64,000 nt of DNA from J095 sp964517605 (lineage in GTDB: Bacteria > Chloroflexota > Anaerolineae > 4572-78 > J111). The notes under the pieces are model-generated. The model was not told the origin of the DNA and did not search any database. It was given only the letters and a program-made list of their open reading frames with translations. How positions within the stretch are numbered: position 1 is the first letter of the stretch; every line of letters begins with the position of its first letter. The translations under genes were made by a program, and so were the position numbers. Location of the stretch: the NCBI GenBank assembly GCA_964517605.1, contig CAZFCE010000013.1, positions 62,001-126,000 on the forward strand, read 5' to 3'. Shown here one piece after another: positions 25,911-36,100 of the stretch.

Positions 25911-27971
25911 ATGAAACGACTCAAGCAATTTTCACCGTGGGTTTTATTGCTGGTGGCCCTGGCTACCGCGCTGGCTGCCTTTTTGCGCTATTACCGGCTG
26001 GTCGAACTGCCGCCCGGTTTTACCTTTGACGAGGCCAAACACGCCCTCGATGCGCTGGATGTGCTGGCGGGCCGGTTTTATCTGATTTCGCCCCGTCACC
26101 GGCAAACGCCTATGGGCTACAACTACCTGTTGGCCGGCGCGTTTGTGCTGTACGGCCCCCAAATTTTGGCGCAACGGCTGCTCACCGCCACGCTCACCAT
26201 CCTGCTGATTCCGTTTGGTTTTCTGGCGGCGTGGCAAACCTTTAAAGCCGAGTTGGGCCGGCAGCGGGCGCAATGGCTGGGCGCGTTTACGGCGCTGTTG
26301 CTGGCTTCATCGCCGGCGCTGCTGGTGAACAGCCGCATTGGCTACGAATACGAGCTGCCCGCGGTGACTGCCATGCTGGGCGTGTTCTTTTTTTGGCGCG
26401 GCTACCGGCCCGGCGCATCCTGGCTAAACACCGCGCTGGCCAGCCTGTTTGCAGCCAGCGGCTTTTACCTGTACGAAGGTTCTGCGCCGTTTATGCTGGT
26501 CATCCCGGCCACGCTGCTGACCGGCTGGCTGCTGACCAAACTACTACCAACGCGATTAGCCCCACAATATCCGCCGTTGCGCTGGCGCAATCTGCTGATG
26601 TACAGCCTGGTTACAGGCGGATTGGCCGCGCCCCTGTTGCTGGCGCTCACCGCCGGCCCCCACCCCGACGCCAGCCGCACCGCCGAAAAGCTCATCCTGT
26701 TGCAGGATAACCCGCTGCACGCGCTGACCGGCAGCCTGTGGAGCTACGCCCAACCCTTTTTGGGCCTGGCCGGCGACGAGCGAATTTTATCTAACCTGCC
26801 GGGCGCGCCGCTGTTTGGGCCGCTGCCGGCGCTGCTGTTCTGGGCCGGATTGGGTCTGTGCCTGTGGCGCATCCGGCGGCTGCCGTACCTGTTTTTGGCG
26901 CTTTATTGGGTGATAACGCTGATTGCGCCGGTGCTCACCTGGGAAGGCGGCGCGGCGTTTTACCCCCGGCTGCTTAGCAACCTGCCCGCCACCTATCTTA
27001 TTCTGGCGCTGGGCCTTACCGAGGCGGTGTTTGGGCTGGCCGGGCTGCTGGCGCGGCACTGGCCTGCACCGGCAGCCGTGGGCGCGGCGCTGGCTCCGGT
27101 TGTGCTGGTAACAGCCGTATGGCTGCCGTACCAAGCCTATCAGGATTATTTTTACCGGTGGGCCAACCATTATCTGGTTAATGTGTTTTTTGAAACCGGG
27201 GTATTTGATTTGGTCAAACGGATGAACCAGGAAACCGGCCCGCACAACGCCTTTGCGCTGGCGCGGTACGCCGACCCGGCGCTTAACCAACCTAACCCCA
27301 ACCTGGCCTTTTTGTACCGGGGCGCAACGCCGCTGCTGTACCTGCCCGCTAACCCCAACACGCTGCCGCAAACGCTAACCGACCAACTGAACGGGGTGCA
27401 GACGGTTCATTTGATTGTGGGGCTGCGCGGCGGCAACGAGGCCAAGTTTTACAACGCCGATCCCACCGGCCTGATTCCCGCGCTGCTGCGGGCTTACGGG
27501 CGCGAAGTTAACCGGGAGAAAACGCCCAACTACACCATCATCACCTACCGGCTTGATGCCGCCGCCACCGTTTTTTCTGCCGAGGCGCTGGCCCGGCAAC
27601 CGCTGCAACCGCTGGATTATCCGCTGGGCAACGGCCTGGCAATCAGCGGCCTGCGGTACGGGCTGCACGCCGATCACCTGGCGGTTGATGTAACCTGGAG
27701 CAGCGAAACCAAAGCGCTTTTTGATTACACCACGTTTGTGCAACTGCTCAACAGCCACGGCGACCGGGTAACGGGCGTTGACGCGCTGCCGGAGCGGGAT
27801 TTCTCTACGCTGCAAGCCGGCGACAGCACCACCACCCACTACGAAATCCCGCTTTCACCGGAGATGGCCGGCCAACCGCACCACTTGTATATTGGCGTGT
27901 ATTTACTGCATCAGGGCCAGATTGTAAATACGCAGGCCGTAAAACTGCCGCAACCGCTCGCCCTGCCCTGA
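25911..27971 (+). CDS. GT39/PMT-like membrane glycosyltransferase
   Basis: A 686-residue polytopic membrane protein. About ten to twelve hydrophobic segments occupy residues 10-430, followed by a soluble C-terminal domain. The first extracytoplasmic loop has the acidic motif FTFDEAKHALDAL, which in dolichyl/undecaprenyl-phosphate-dependent GT39 and ArnT-like enzymes carries the catalytic acid. It probably transfers a sugar from a lipid-phosphate donor at the outer face of the membrane. The ATG at 25911 is preferred; an upstream in-frame GTG at 25884 lies inside the inverted repeat. Acceptor and sugar are unknown. Confidence 0.82.
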   Translation: MKRLKQFSPWVLLLVALATALAAFLRYYRLVELPPGFTFDEAKHALDALDVLAGRFYLISPRHRQTPMGYNYLLAGAFVLYGPQILAQRLLTATLTILLIPFGFLAAWQTFKAELGRQRAQWLGAFTALLLASSPALLVNSRIGYEYELPAVTAMLGVFFFWRGYRPGASWLNTALASLFAASGFYLYEGSAPFMLVIPATLLTGWLLTKLLPTRLAPQYPPLRWRNLLMYSLVTGGLAAPLLLALTAGPHPDASRTAEKLILLQDNPLHALTGSLWSYAQPFLGLAGDERILSNLPGAPLFGPLPALLFWAGLGLCLWRIRRLPYLFLALYWVITLIAPVLTWEGGAAFYPRLLSNLPATYLILALGLTEAVFGLAGLLARHWPAPAAVGAALAPVVLVTAVWLPYQAYQDYFYRWANHYLVNVFFETGVFDLVKRMNQETGPHNAFALARYADPALNQPNPNLAFLYRGATPLLYLPANPNTLPQTLTDQLNGVQTVHLIVGLRGGNEAKFYNADPTGLIPALLRAYGREVNREKTPNYTIITYRLDAAATVFSAEALARQPLQPLDYPLGNGLAISGLRYGLHADHLAVDVTWSSETKALFDYTTFVQLLNSHGDRVTGVDALPERDFSTLQAGDSTTTHYEIPLSPEMAGQPHHLYIGVYLLHQGQIVNTQAVKLPQPLALP

Positions 27972-28076
27972 CTTTGCTCTTTACAAATCTGCGGTTCTTG
28001 CCCAAAGCGAGTTAAAGACCGGCTTAAATTTTATTCACAATTTGTTATTCGTAGTTTTCACAAGGAGAAAATAAGC

Positions 28077-28481
28077 ATGCGCAAACTCACCATCATTCTG
28101 TTGGCTCTGATTCTGGCCGCCGCTCTGGTTGCCTGCGGCGGCAGCCCGGCCCCGGATAGCAGCGGCGGCGCGGCGGATGCGGCGGCGGGCCAAAAGCTCT
28201 TTCAGCAGCGGGTTATCGGCACGCAGCCCGGCTGCGCCAACTGCCACTCGCTGGAAAAGGATATGATGATTGTTGGCCCCTCGCTGGCGGGCATTGCCAG
28301 CCGCGCCGGCAGCCGCGAAGCCGGCAAAACCGCCGAGCAATACCTGGCCGAAGCCATCACCAACCCCAACGCCTTTACGGTTGAAGGCTACACCACCGGT
28401 ACTATGCCCGCCTCGCTGGGTAAAGAACTCTCTGACCAGCAGGTGAAAGACCTGGTGGCCTATATGTTAACGTTAAAATAA
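28077..28481 (+). CDS. Mono-haem cytochrome c lipoprotein
   Basis: A 134-residue exported protein. The N-terminal signal ends in a lipobox (ALVAC, Cys at about 20), so the mature protein should be anchored by lipid. A single haem-binding CANCH lies in the middle, and the likely distal Met is in GTMPASLG. The size and TMP block fit class I cytochrome c electron carriers. AAGGAG precedes the ATG by 7 bp. No oxidase or reductase gene is adjacent, so its partner is not evident. The GNAT gene follows within 6 bp. Confidence 0.92.
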   Translation: MRKLTIILLALILAAALVACGGSPAPDSSGGAADAAAGQKLFQQRVIGTQPGCANCHSLEKDMMIVGPSLAGIASRAGSREAGKTAEQYLAEAITNPNAFTVEGYTTGTMPASLGKELSDQQVKDLVAYMLTLK

Positions 28482-28487
28482 TTGGGG

Positions 28488-28970
28488 ATGCAACCGGTGA
28501 ATATTCAAAATGTGGCTCCGGCGCACCTGCCGGAAATTTTACAACTCAACCAGAACGCCATGCCCATGGTTAACAGTCTAACACCGGATTTGTTGCGCTG
28601 GCTGGCCGAAACCGCACCCTATTTTCGGGCGGCCTGGCTTGATGACCGGTTGGCCGGCTTTTTGGTGGCGCTGGATGAAACCTCAACCTATGCCAGCCCT
28701 TTTTTTGATTGGTTTCGGCAGCGCTACCCCCGCTTTATTTATCTTGACCGCATTGTGGTGGCCGATTGGACGCGCCGCCGGGGGGTGGGGCTGGCGCTGC
28801 TGGCCGATGTGGCCGAGTTTACGCAGGAGCGCGGCTGCCCACTGGCCTCGGATTTGTACGCCGATAATGATGCCTCGCTGGCGTTTCATCACAAGTTTGG
28901 CTTTGAAGAGGTGGGCCGGCAAATCATCAACACCAAAACGGTGTTAAAACTGCTCAAACCGGGCGATTAA
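28488..28970 (+). CDS. GNAT-family N-acetyltransferase
   Basis: A 160-residue GNAT protein. The acetyl-CoA-binding motif A region is IYLDRIVVADWTRRRGVGLALLADVAEF, with the R/Q-x-x-G-x-G/A-type turn (RRRGVG). Motif B continues through LASDLYADNDASLAFHHKFGFEEVGR. It transfers an acetyl group from acetyl-CoA to an unknown amine. The start is six bases after the cytochrome stop, suggesting coupling, although the genes have no functional relation that I can see. The phased repeat array begins 49 bp after its stop. Confidence 0.9.
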   Translation: MQPVNIQNVAPAHLPEILQLNQNAMPMVNSLTPDLLRWLAETAPYFRAAWLDDRLAGFLVALDETSTYASPFFDWFRQRYPRFIYLDRIVVADWTRRRGVGLALLADVAEFTQERGCPLASDLYADNDASLAFHHKFGFEEVGRQIINTKTVLKLLKPGD

Positions 28971-29018
28971 CGGCCAGTTCCAATAGACAAAACAAACCGC
29001 CAGTAGACCGGAGAATTA

Positions 29019-29092
29019 TGACCGGGTCAAAAATAAATATGACCCAGTCATAATAAAATATGACCCAGTCAAAATAAATTATGACCGGGTCA
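29019..29092. repeat. Phased palindrome array 1: four TGACC(G/C)(G/A)GTCA cores at 21-bp period
   Basis: Cores start at 29019 (TGACCGGGTCA), 29040 (TGACCCAGTCA), 29061 (TGACCCAGTCA) and 29082 (TGACCGGGTCA). The period is exactly 21 bp and every 10-bp spacer consists only of A and T. The cores are near-palindromes, and neighbours can pair in RNA to give about 12-bp stems. It lies between the 3' ends of the GNAT gene and the MFS gene, 46 bp from the MFS stop. The same core and period recur at 39880-39953. Confidence 0.9.
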
Positions 29093-29138
29093 TATTTTAT
29101 TCCTGGCCGGTTGGCTCAATTGTTTTTTTATGTTCCGG

Positions 29139-30743
29139 CTAAAATTTGAGATTAGGCGCAAAAGAACGGCGGTTTATCCCCAACAAAAACACGCCGACAA
29201 ACGCCAGCAGCGCCGCGCCGAGCATTACCCAGAAGCCATTTTGGATAGCGCCCGCCAGCCCAATCCGGGCGGCTTCCAGCAACGCCTGGGTTAGCTCGGC
29301 CTGGTTGGGCGATTGGGCCATAAGCTGCGCCAGGTGATGCAGCGCATCCTGGTTGATCAGCGCATTGGGGCTGCGCAGCGCTGCCATTGCCGCCGCCGGC
29401 GTTCCGGGCGGCGCGCCGGCAGCCAGCCGGGCCACGTAGCTGTTCGTCACCACCGTGCCGATCAACGCCGTGCCGGCGGTTGTGCCAATCGCGCGGATAA
29501 ATTGCGTTACCGAGGTGGCCACGCCCAACACCTCCGGCTCAACCGCGGCCTGAACCGCCAGCGTTGTAACCGGGTTGACAGTGCCCAGGCCCAGCGCCAT
29601 TACAAACAAAAACGCCGAAACCAGCAACGGGTTTGAGTTGCTGTGCAGCAGCGTGGCCAACAGCAACACGCCCAGGCTCATCACCCCCACACCAAACACC
29701 AGCAACGGTTTAACCGCGCCAGAACGCGCCATCAGTTGGCCCGCCCCAATGCCCATCAGCGTTAAAGTGATGGCCATAGGGATCATCGCCTGGCCGGAGG
29801 CGCTGGCCGATAACCCCAGAACGCCCTGCATAAACAGCGGCGTGTACAAAATTACGCCAAACATGACAATGCCCACCAGAAACAGCACCACCGACATCGC
29901 CGCAATGGTGCGGTTACGAAATAAGCCAAAGGGGATGATTGGCTCTGCCGCGCGCCGCTCCACCGGCACAAAGGCCATAAACGCCAGCGCCGCCACCGCC
30001 AGGCCCGCCATCACCTGCGGCGAACTCCAGGCGTGCCCGGCACCCACCCATTCCAACGCCAACAATAGCGCCACCACACAAACGGTAATGGTAACGGCCC
30101 CCAGGTAATCAACCCGCGCCCCGGATTGCCGCGTATTTTGCGGCAACACCAGCGGCAAAACCACCAAAGCCAGCAGCCCCAGTGGCAGGTTAACGTAAAA
30201 CACCCACCGCCAGCTTAAACTATCGGTAATCCAGCCGCCCAGCACCGGGCCAATCACGCTGGATAAAGCAAACACCGAAAACAGCAAGCCCTGGTAGCGG
30301 GCGCGATCCTTTAAATCCGGGTAAATGTCCGCTACCAGAGCGAATATGGTTGAAAACAGGATGCCGCCGCCCAACCCCTGCACGCCCCGGCCCACAATCA
30401 ACCAGAGCATACTGTGGGCCATACCGCAAAAGGCGCTACTGGCCACAAAAATGGCCACGCCGATAATTGTCAGCCATTTGCGGCCATACATATCGCCCAG
30501 CTTGCCCACAATTGGAATGGCGGTAGTTTCGGTAAGCAGGTAGGCCGTGGCTACCCAGGCGTACCACTCAAAACCGTTCAACTCGGCAATTACCTGAGGC
30601 ATGGCGGTGCCAACCACGGTTTGATCCAGCGACACCAAAAACAGCACCAGCCCCAACCCCAGCATGGCCAGCACCCTTTCGCGCCGGCCATCCGCCTGGC
30701 GATATTCTTTAGGTTGATGCAAGACCGCTTCCTCTAAATTCAT
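29139..30743 (-). CDS. DHA2-family MFS multidrug efflux transporter
   Basis: A 534-residue proton-driven drug exporter of the EmrB/QacA type with about 14 transmembrane helices. Visible signatures are LFLVSLDQTVVGTAMPQVIAEL (motif D1), GKLGDMYGRKW (motif A), GRGVQGLGGGILFST (motif B) and VIGPVLGGWITDSLSWRWVFYVNLPLGLLAL (motif C and beyond). Its ATG overlaps the stop of the lipoprotein gene by 4 bp, so it is the last gene of the MarR/RND operon. Two pump types in one operon suggest a broad detoxification response. Confidence 0.93.
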   Translation of the reverse strand: MNLEEAVLHQPKEYRQADGRRERVLAMLGLGLVLFLVSLDQTVVGTAMPQVIAELNGFEWYAWVATAYLLTETTAIPIVGKLGDMYGRKWLTIIGVAIFVASSAFCGMAHSMLWLIVGRGVQGLGGGILFSTIFALVADIYPDLKDRARYQGLLFSVFALSSVIGPVLGGWITDSLSWRWVFYVNLPLGLLALVVLPLVLPQNTRQSGARVDYLGAVTITVCVVALLLALEWVGAGHAWSSPQVMAGLAVAALAFMAFVPVERRAAEPIIPFGLFRNRTIAAMSVVLFLVGIVMFGVILYTPLFMQGVLGLSASASGQAMIPMAITLTLMGIGAGQLMARSGAVKPLLVFGVGVMSLGVLLLATLLHSNSNPLLVSAFLFVMALGLGTVNPVTTLAVQAAVEPEVLGVATSVTQFIRAIGTTAGTALIGTVVTNSYVARLAAGAPPGTPAAAMAALRSPNALINQDALHHLAQLMAQSPNQAELTQALLEAARIGLAGAIQNGFWVMLGAALLAFVGVFLLGINRRSFAPNLKF

Positions 30744-33166
30744 TTCCAGCTCAGCACGTGTTCATCCACAAAGTTGTAGGTTAGTTGGAGTTGGGCATTC
30801 ACCTCAGCCGAGAACAGCGGGTGCGGGTTTGAGCCGTCGGCGTTCATCACCCAAATCTCCCAGCGGCCCGCCCGGTCGGTGACAAAGGCAATCTGCGCCC
30901 CATCCGGCGAAAACACCGGAGCCACATTGTTCCAGGCTTTGGCCTCGTCCGGCTGCACCGTCACCCACAACGGCGTTTGGGTTAGCTGCACCCGCCCGCT
31001 CCCATCCGCATTGAGCCGGTACAGGTCGTGCCCGGCCCCGCCCCCATCCGGCCCGACGCTCACCACCAAATACCGCCCATCCGGCGAAAACACCGGCGAA
31101 CCGTCATTGACTTCTGCGGTCAGATTTTGCCGGTCGTTCCGGTTCAAATCAACCGCCACTAGCCCCCGCCCGCCATCCGATACAATCCGCCACGGCTGCG
31201 CCGGGTCCCAGGCCGGCCTAAAGGCATACGTCCCACCGTCCACATCCTTAAAACTGCCATCGGCCAGATTGACCACCCGCAGCCCCCACTGGGGATCGGG
31301 CGGCAACGTCCAGCACAGCGAGGGCGAGCCGTTGTCCACCTTCACCTTGATACCGCTCGCGTTCCGGGGCGGCACGCGCCGCTGCCCCTTGCTCACATCC
31401 AGGCATTGCGGTTTGGCCTCCAGCCGGCCCCCGTGCTGGTAGTTGAGCACCAGTTGCGCCCCATCCGGCGACCAATCCACCCCTTTGGCCTGTTTGATGT
31501 CGCCCAGCACCTGCCGCTCGTTGCTGCCATCCAGGTTGATGACCCACAGCGAGCCGGTTTCGCCCTGCCAGCGGGTCAAGGCCACCGTCTGGCCGTCGGG
31601 CGAGAGCGCCGGGTCAAGGCCGCTGGTCAGGCGGCGCAGCCCGCTGCCATCCGGGTTGATGACCATAATGTCCCCGCCGCTGGCCCGCTGAAAGACAAGA
31701 TGGGGCTGAGCATTGAGAGTTGAGAGTTGGGAGTTGGGAGTTGGTTCTACTTCAGCCTGTACGCGAAGCGTTTCGCTTTTATCTTTAACCACCGGCACGC
31801 TGGCCCAGGGCCGGCCCACATTCTTGAGAAACTGGATTTGCGCCCAGCCCAGGCTGCCCGCCGGGATGGGTTGAATCAGCGCCCAACTGCCGCTTTCGTC
31901 CAGGCCCAGCACCCGCACCAGGCTGTTGATGGCCAGTTGGCCGGTTGGCTCGGTGAAGATGCCCGGCCCGCGGCGCACTTCGATGGCGTTGCTGACCACC
32001 CAGGCGGTGTAGATTTTGGGCGCGGCGCTGAGGGAGCCGTCAACCGCCAGGTCGTTCAGCGCCACCCAGCCGGTTTTGGCCCCGGCGGCCTGGAGCAAGG
32101 CCCACTGGCCGCTCTGGTCAAGCGCCAGCACCGTCAGGCGCGTTTGCGGGTCGGTCAGTTGGTCAATGGCGGCAAACTCCACGCCGGGGCCGGGGTGGAT
32201 GTATACCTCATCCCGCGCAATGTGGGCGGTGGTCGCCACGCCCAGCCCGCCGATTTCGGCGGCGGCGGTGGCTATCGGTGTGGCCGGGGATGAGGCCGCG
32301 TTCACCGTTTTGAGCGCCGGTGCGCCGCTCACATCGCCCTGAACGGTCAGGTGGGCCAGGTACACCCAGCCCTGCTGGCCGTCAGCCGTTTTGACCAAGG
32401 CCCAATCCCTGGTTGGATTGACGGCCAACACCGATACTTTAGTCTCGCGGGACAAAACATCGAGTTTAGGGTAGGCCGCGCCGGGGCCTTGCCGCCGGTT
32501 CAGCCCATCGCTGTTAACCAGCGCAGCGGCCACAGGCTTGAGGTCAGGGGTAGCGGTGGGCGCAACAGTGGCAACGGCGGGAGTTGTGGCCGCCGCTTGC
32601 GCCACCGCCGCCAGCGGGTCAGCCGGTAAAACCGGCGCTTGCGCCAGCGTGCCGGTAACGCGCAGCGAGTTTTTGGGCAGCCAGCCCCGCGCTTGCGTGG
32701 TGGTGAGCACGTACAGCCAATCGCCGCTGGCGTTTTGGCCCAGCACTGCCACCAGTTCGCCTTTGGGGATGGCGGCTCCCGCCGTTTGCCCCGGCTGGCG
32801 AACCACAACGGCGTTATCCGCCGCCACAAAAGCGGCGGCCACCGGGTTGTTGAGATTGTAGTTCACCGCTGCCGCACCTTTGGTAGTGGTGGGCGCGGTA
32901 ACTGCGGTTGTGGCCACCAGTGTGGCCGCAACCGTGGCAATGGGCGGCGCAATTGTGGCGGTGGCGGCTACCGGCTGGCCGTGCGGAAAAGGCGTGGGCG
33001 AAGCCGGCAGCGCGGTAGGTTTGGGCGTGGGCCAGGTTGCCGCATTAAGCGGCTGGAGCGGCGTTTCATCCGCTTTGGCGGATAGACCGCACCCGGTTAA
33101 CGCCACGGCAACAACAAGCAAAAGTGATAAAAACCAGCAGTGTTTGGTCATAGTAAAAATATCCAT
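30740..33166 (-). CDS. Lipoprotein with SH3b repeats and a TolB-like beta-propeller
   Basis: An 808-residue exported lipoprotein. The signal ends in a lipobox (ALTGC). After a Thr/Pro/Ala-rich linker, bacterial SH3 (SH3b) repeats occur about four times, recognisable by units such as NRRQGPGAAYPKLDVLSRETKVSVLAV...RDWALVKTADGQQGWVYLAHLTVQG. From about residue 490 there are five or six PD40/WD40-like repeats (GLDPALSPDGQTVALTRW, DWSPDGAQL, PVFSPDGRYLVVSV, PVFSPDGAQIAFVTD). The start codon lies 3 bp after the RND stop; a second ATG at 33151 is possible. SH3b domains often bind cell wall, so it may anchor or monitor the efflux complex. Confidence 0.87.
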   Translation of the reverse strand: MDIFTMTKHCWFLSLLLVVAVALTGCGLSAKADETPLQPLNAATWPTPKPTALPASPTPFPHGQPVAATATIAPPIATVAATLVATTAVTAPTTTKGAAAVNYNLNNPVAAAFVAADNAVVVRQPGQTAGAAIPKGELVAVLGQNASGDWLYVLTTTQARGWLPKNSLRVTGTLAQAPVLPADPLAAVAQAAATTPAVATVAPTATPDLKPVAAALVNSDGLNRRQGPGAAYPKLDVLSRETKVSVLAVNPTRDWALVKTADGQQGWVYLAHLTVQGDVSGAPALKTVNAASSPATPIATAAAEIGGLGVATTAHIARDEVYIHPGPGVEFAAIDQLTDPQTRLTVLALDQSGQWALLQAAGAKTGWVALNDLAVDGSLSAAPKIYTAWVVSNAIEVRRGPGIFTEPTGQLAINSLVRVLGLDESGSWALIQPIPAGSLGWAQIQFLKNVGRPWASVPVVKDKSETLRVQAEVEPTPNSQLSTLNAQPHLVFQRASGGDIMVINPDGSGLRRLTSGLDPALSPDGQTVALTRWQGETGSLWVINLDGSNERQVLGDIKQAKGVDWSPDGAQLVLNYQHGGRLEAKPQCLDVSKGQRRVPPRNASGIKVKVDNGSPSLCWTLPPDPQWGLRVVNLADGSFKDVDGGTYAFRPAWDPAQPWRIVSDGGRGLVAVDLNRNDRQNLTAEVNDGSPVFSPDGRYLVVSVGPDGGGAGHDLYRLNADGSGRVQLTQTPLWVTVQPDEAKAWNNVAPVFSPDGAQIAFVTDRAGRWEIWVMNADGSNPHPLFSAEVNAQLQLTYNFVDEHVLSWK

Positions 33167-33169
33167 TCC

Positions 33170-36100
33170 TTAAACCAACTCGGCCCCAGGCTGAGCCGTG
33201 GGTGCGGGCGGGTTGATCGAGATAGCCACGCCGGTTTGCGGCGCAGGCGGCGGGGTAATGATGCCCGGCGTATCCGAGCCGGTACCCAGAATAAAGCCCG
33301 CCACCCGTTTCATCATACCGCTGCCCCAATCAAAGAAGTTGTAAACCACCGGCACCAAAATCAAGGTTAACAGAGTAGAAGTGATGTTGCCACCCACAAC
33401 GGCTGCCGCAATCGGGGCGCGGCTTTCGGCCCCGGCCCCGGTGCCCAACAGCACCGGCAGCAGCGAGAAGACCAGTGCGCCGGTGGTCATCAACACGGGG
33501 CGCAACCGCAGCCGCCCGGCTTCAACCAGCGCCTTTTTGGTGGGCATGCCCTCTTCGCGGAGTTGGTTGGTAAAGTCAACAATCAAAATGGCGTTTTTGG
33601 TCACAATCCCCATCAGCAAAATCATCCCCAACAGCGAGAAAATGCTGAGCGAGTTGTTGGTTAGCCACAGACCGCCAAAAGCGCCCACCACCGTTACCGG
33701 CAGCGATAACATAATGGCCAACGGCTGCAAAAAGCTTTGGTACAACGCCACCAGCAAAATGTAAATCAAGATAGCCGATAGCGCCATTGCCGAGAATAGC
33801 TGGCTAAAGGATTCGCGCTGCCGGCTCGACATCCCGGAGAATTCAAAGCTGTAACCGGCCGGGAAAGAGATTTTTTCATTGATGGCGGCTTCAATGGCGT
33901 TGGTTACGTCGCCCGAACCGTAGCCGGCGGCCACGCCCGAACCAACCGTAAGCACCCGCTGCCGGTTGGCCCGCGTAATTTTGGCCGGAGCCTGGTCATC
34001 CTGGGTTTGAGTTACCTGCCCCAGCATAATCTGCTGCCCCTGGCGATAGGCCACCGGCACTTGCAGCAGTTGGGTTTGATCCTGGCGGATGTTTTCGGGC
34101 ATGCGCAGGATAATGTCAACCTCGTTGCTGCCATCGGGCGGATTAAACGTGCCGATGGTGCTGCCGCTCACCGCGGTGCGCAGCGTGGTGGCTACCTGCG
34201 CCGGCGAAAGCCCCAAATCCACGGCTTGCTGGCGATCCACCACAAATTTGGTTTCCGGTGAGCGGGCGGCGTCGTTGTTTTCTACGTCTGCCGTGCCGGG
34301 CACGGTTTTAAGCACCGCCTCAACCTGGTCGGCCAGGTTAAGCAACGTGTTCTGGTCGGGGCCGGACAGGCGCACCTGAATGGCCTTGTTGGCTCCGCCG
34401 CCGCCCATTGAAGACGCCAACGTAACCGAGGTTTGGGCTTCGGGAATTTCGGCCAAAGCCGGGCGCAACGCGGCGGCAATATCGGTGGTGGTGCGCTGGC
34501 GGTTGGCTTTGTCAATCAGTTTCAAGTCAATTTGGGCGGTGTTAGAACTGCTACCGCCGCCAAACATGCCGCCGCCACCGCCGCCCACCTGGGTGCGGAT
34601 GGTAGCCGCTTCGGGCACCAGGCTCAGCACAATCTGTTCGGCCTGGCGGGCGGCCTGGTCGGTAGCGTCAAGGTTGGTGCCCACCGGCATGGTAATGGCG
34701 ATGGTCGCCGCGCCGTCATCTTCCTGGGGCATAAACTCGGTGCGAACCATGCCGCTTGTCACCATAAAAATGCCGCCGCCCAAAGCGCCAATGGCAATTA
34801 CTACCACCATAATCTGGGTAAAAACATTGCGCAGGCACAGGCGCAGCGTGGCGGCGTAAGAGCGGGTTAACAAGCCAAAGCCGGATTCCCACAGCCACAG
34901 AAAGCCCTGCCAGAGCCAATCTACCGGTTTGAGCAGCAGGCCCACCACCCTGGTTAAGCCCCGCGACGGTCTTTCGGGGGCAATTTCATCCTTCAGCAAG
35001 TAGGCGGCCAGCATGGGGGTTAGGGTAAAGGCCACAAACAGAGACAGCAACGTAGAGGTAACAATGGTGATGGCATACGGGTAAAAAAGCTGGCCCATCA
35101 TCCCGGAGACAAACGCCACCGGCAGGTAAACCACCACGTCAACCAGAGTAATGGCCAGCGCGGCAAAGCCGATTTCAGCCCGGCCATCCAGCGCCGCCTG
35201 CTTGGACGGCTTTTTCATTTTAAGGTGGCGCTCAATGTTTTCCAGCACCACAATCGAGTCATCCACCAGAATACCAATGACCAGCGTCATGGCCAGCAAA
35301 GTAAGCTGGTTGAGGCTAAAGCCCAAAATCCACATTACCAAAAATGTGGTGACTAACGAAGTGGGAATGGCCATGAGCACAATAAAGGTGCTGCGAATAG
35401 TGTGCAGAAAGATGAGCATAATCAAGCCGGTAATCAGAATGGCCATAATCAAATCCTCTTCCACGGCCAAAACCGATTCGCGCACAAAGGTGGAGTTATC
35501 ACTGACAATGCTTAAATCTGCGCCGGTGGGCAACTCTTTTTTAAAGTCGTCAAGCACCTGGCGCACGTTTTCGGCAACTTCAACGGTGTTGCCATCGCTG
35601 GTTTTGGTAACGCTAACGCTAACCGTATCCAGCCCGTTATAGCGATAAATCACGCTCCGGTCGCTAAACCCCTGCTGAACGGTGGCCACGTTTTGCAGGT
35701 AAACCTGCCCGCCGTTATCGCTGTCGGATTTAACCACCACGTTTTTCATTTCGTCCAGGCTGGTAAACTCGCCCACAGCGCGCAGGCTCTTTTTCATGCG
35801 GCCCTGATCCATGCTGCCGGCGGGAGAGGTAACGTTGTTGTTGGCCACCGCCTGCTGAACTTCGCTCAGCGACATGCTGTAAGCGGCCAGTTTGGCCGGG
35901 TCGGTTTCAATCTGAATTTCACGGTCGCGCCCGCCGCTAACGCTCACCGAGGCCACGCCGGGCACGGCTTGCAGCCGGGTTTTAAGCTCGTTATCGGCCA
36001 GTTCATACAGGGCATCCTGGCCCTGCGGCCCGTTCAGGGTGAGCACCATAATCGGCATTGAGCCGGTATCGGCTTTGGTTACGGTTGGCTTGTCGGCGGC

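Noticed and set aside
26787..27371. Reverse-strand 194-aa frame inside the glycosyltransferase gene
   Set aside because: Arg/Gln-rich shadow frame without start signals.
29019..29092. CRISPR array
   Set aside because: Repeats of 11 bp and A/T-only 10-bp spacers are far below CRISPR dimensions and no cas genes are present.
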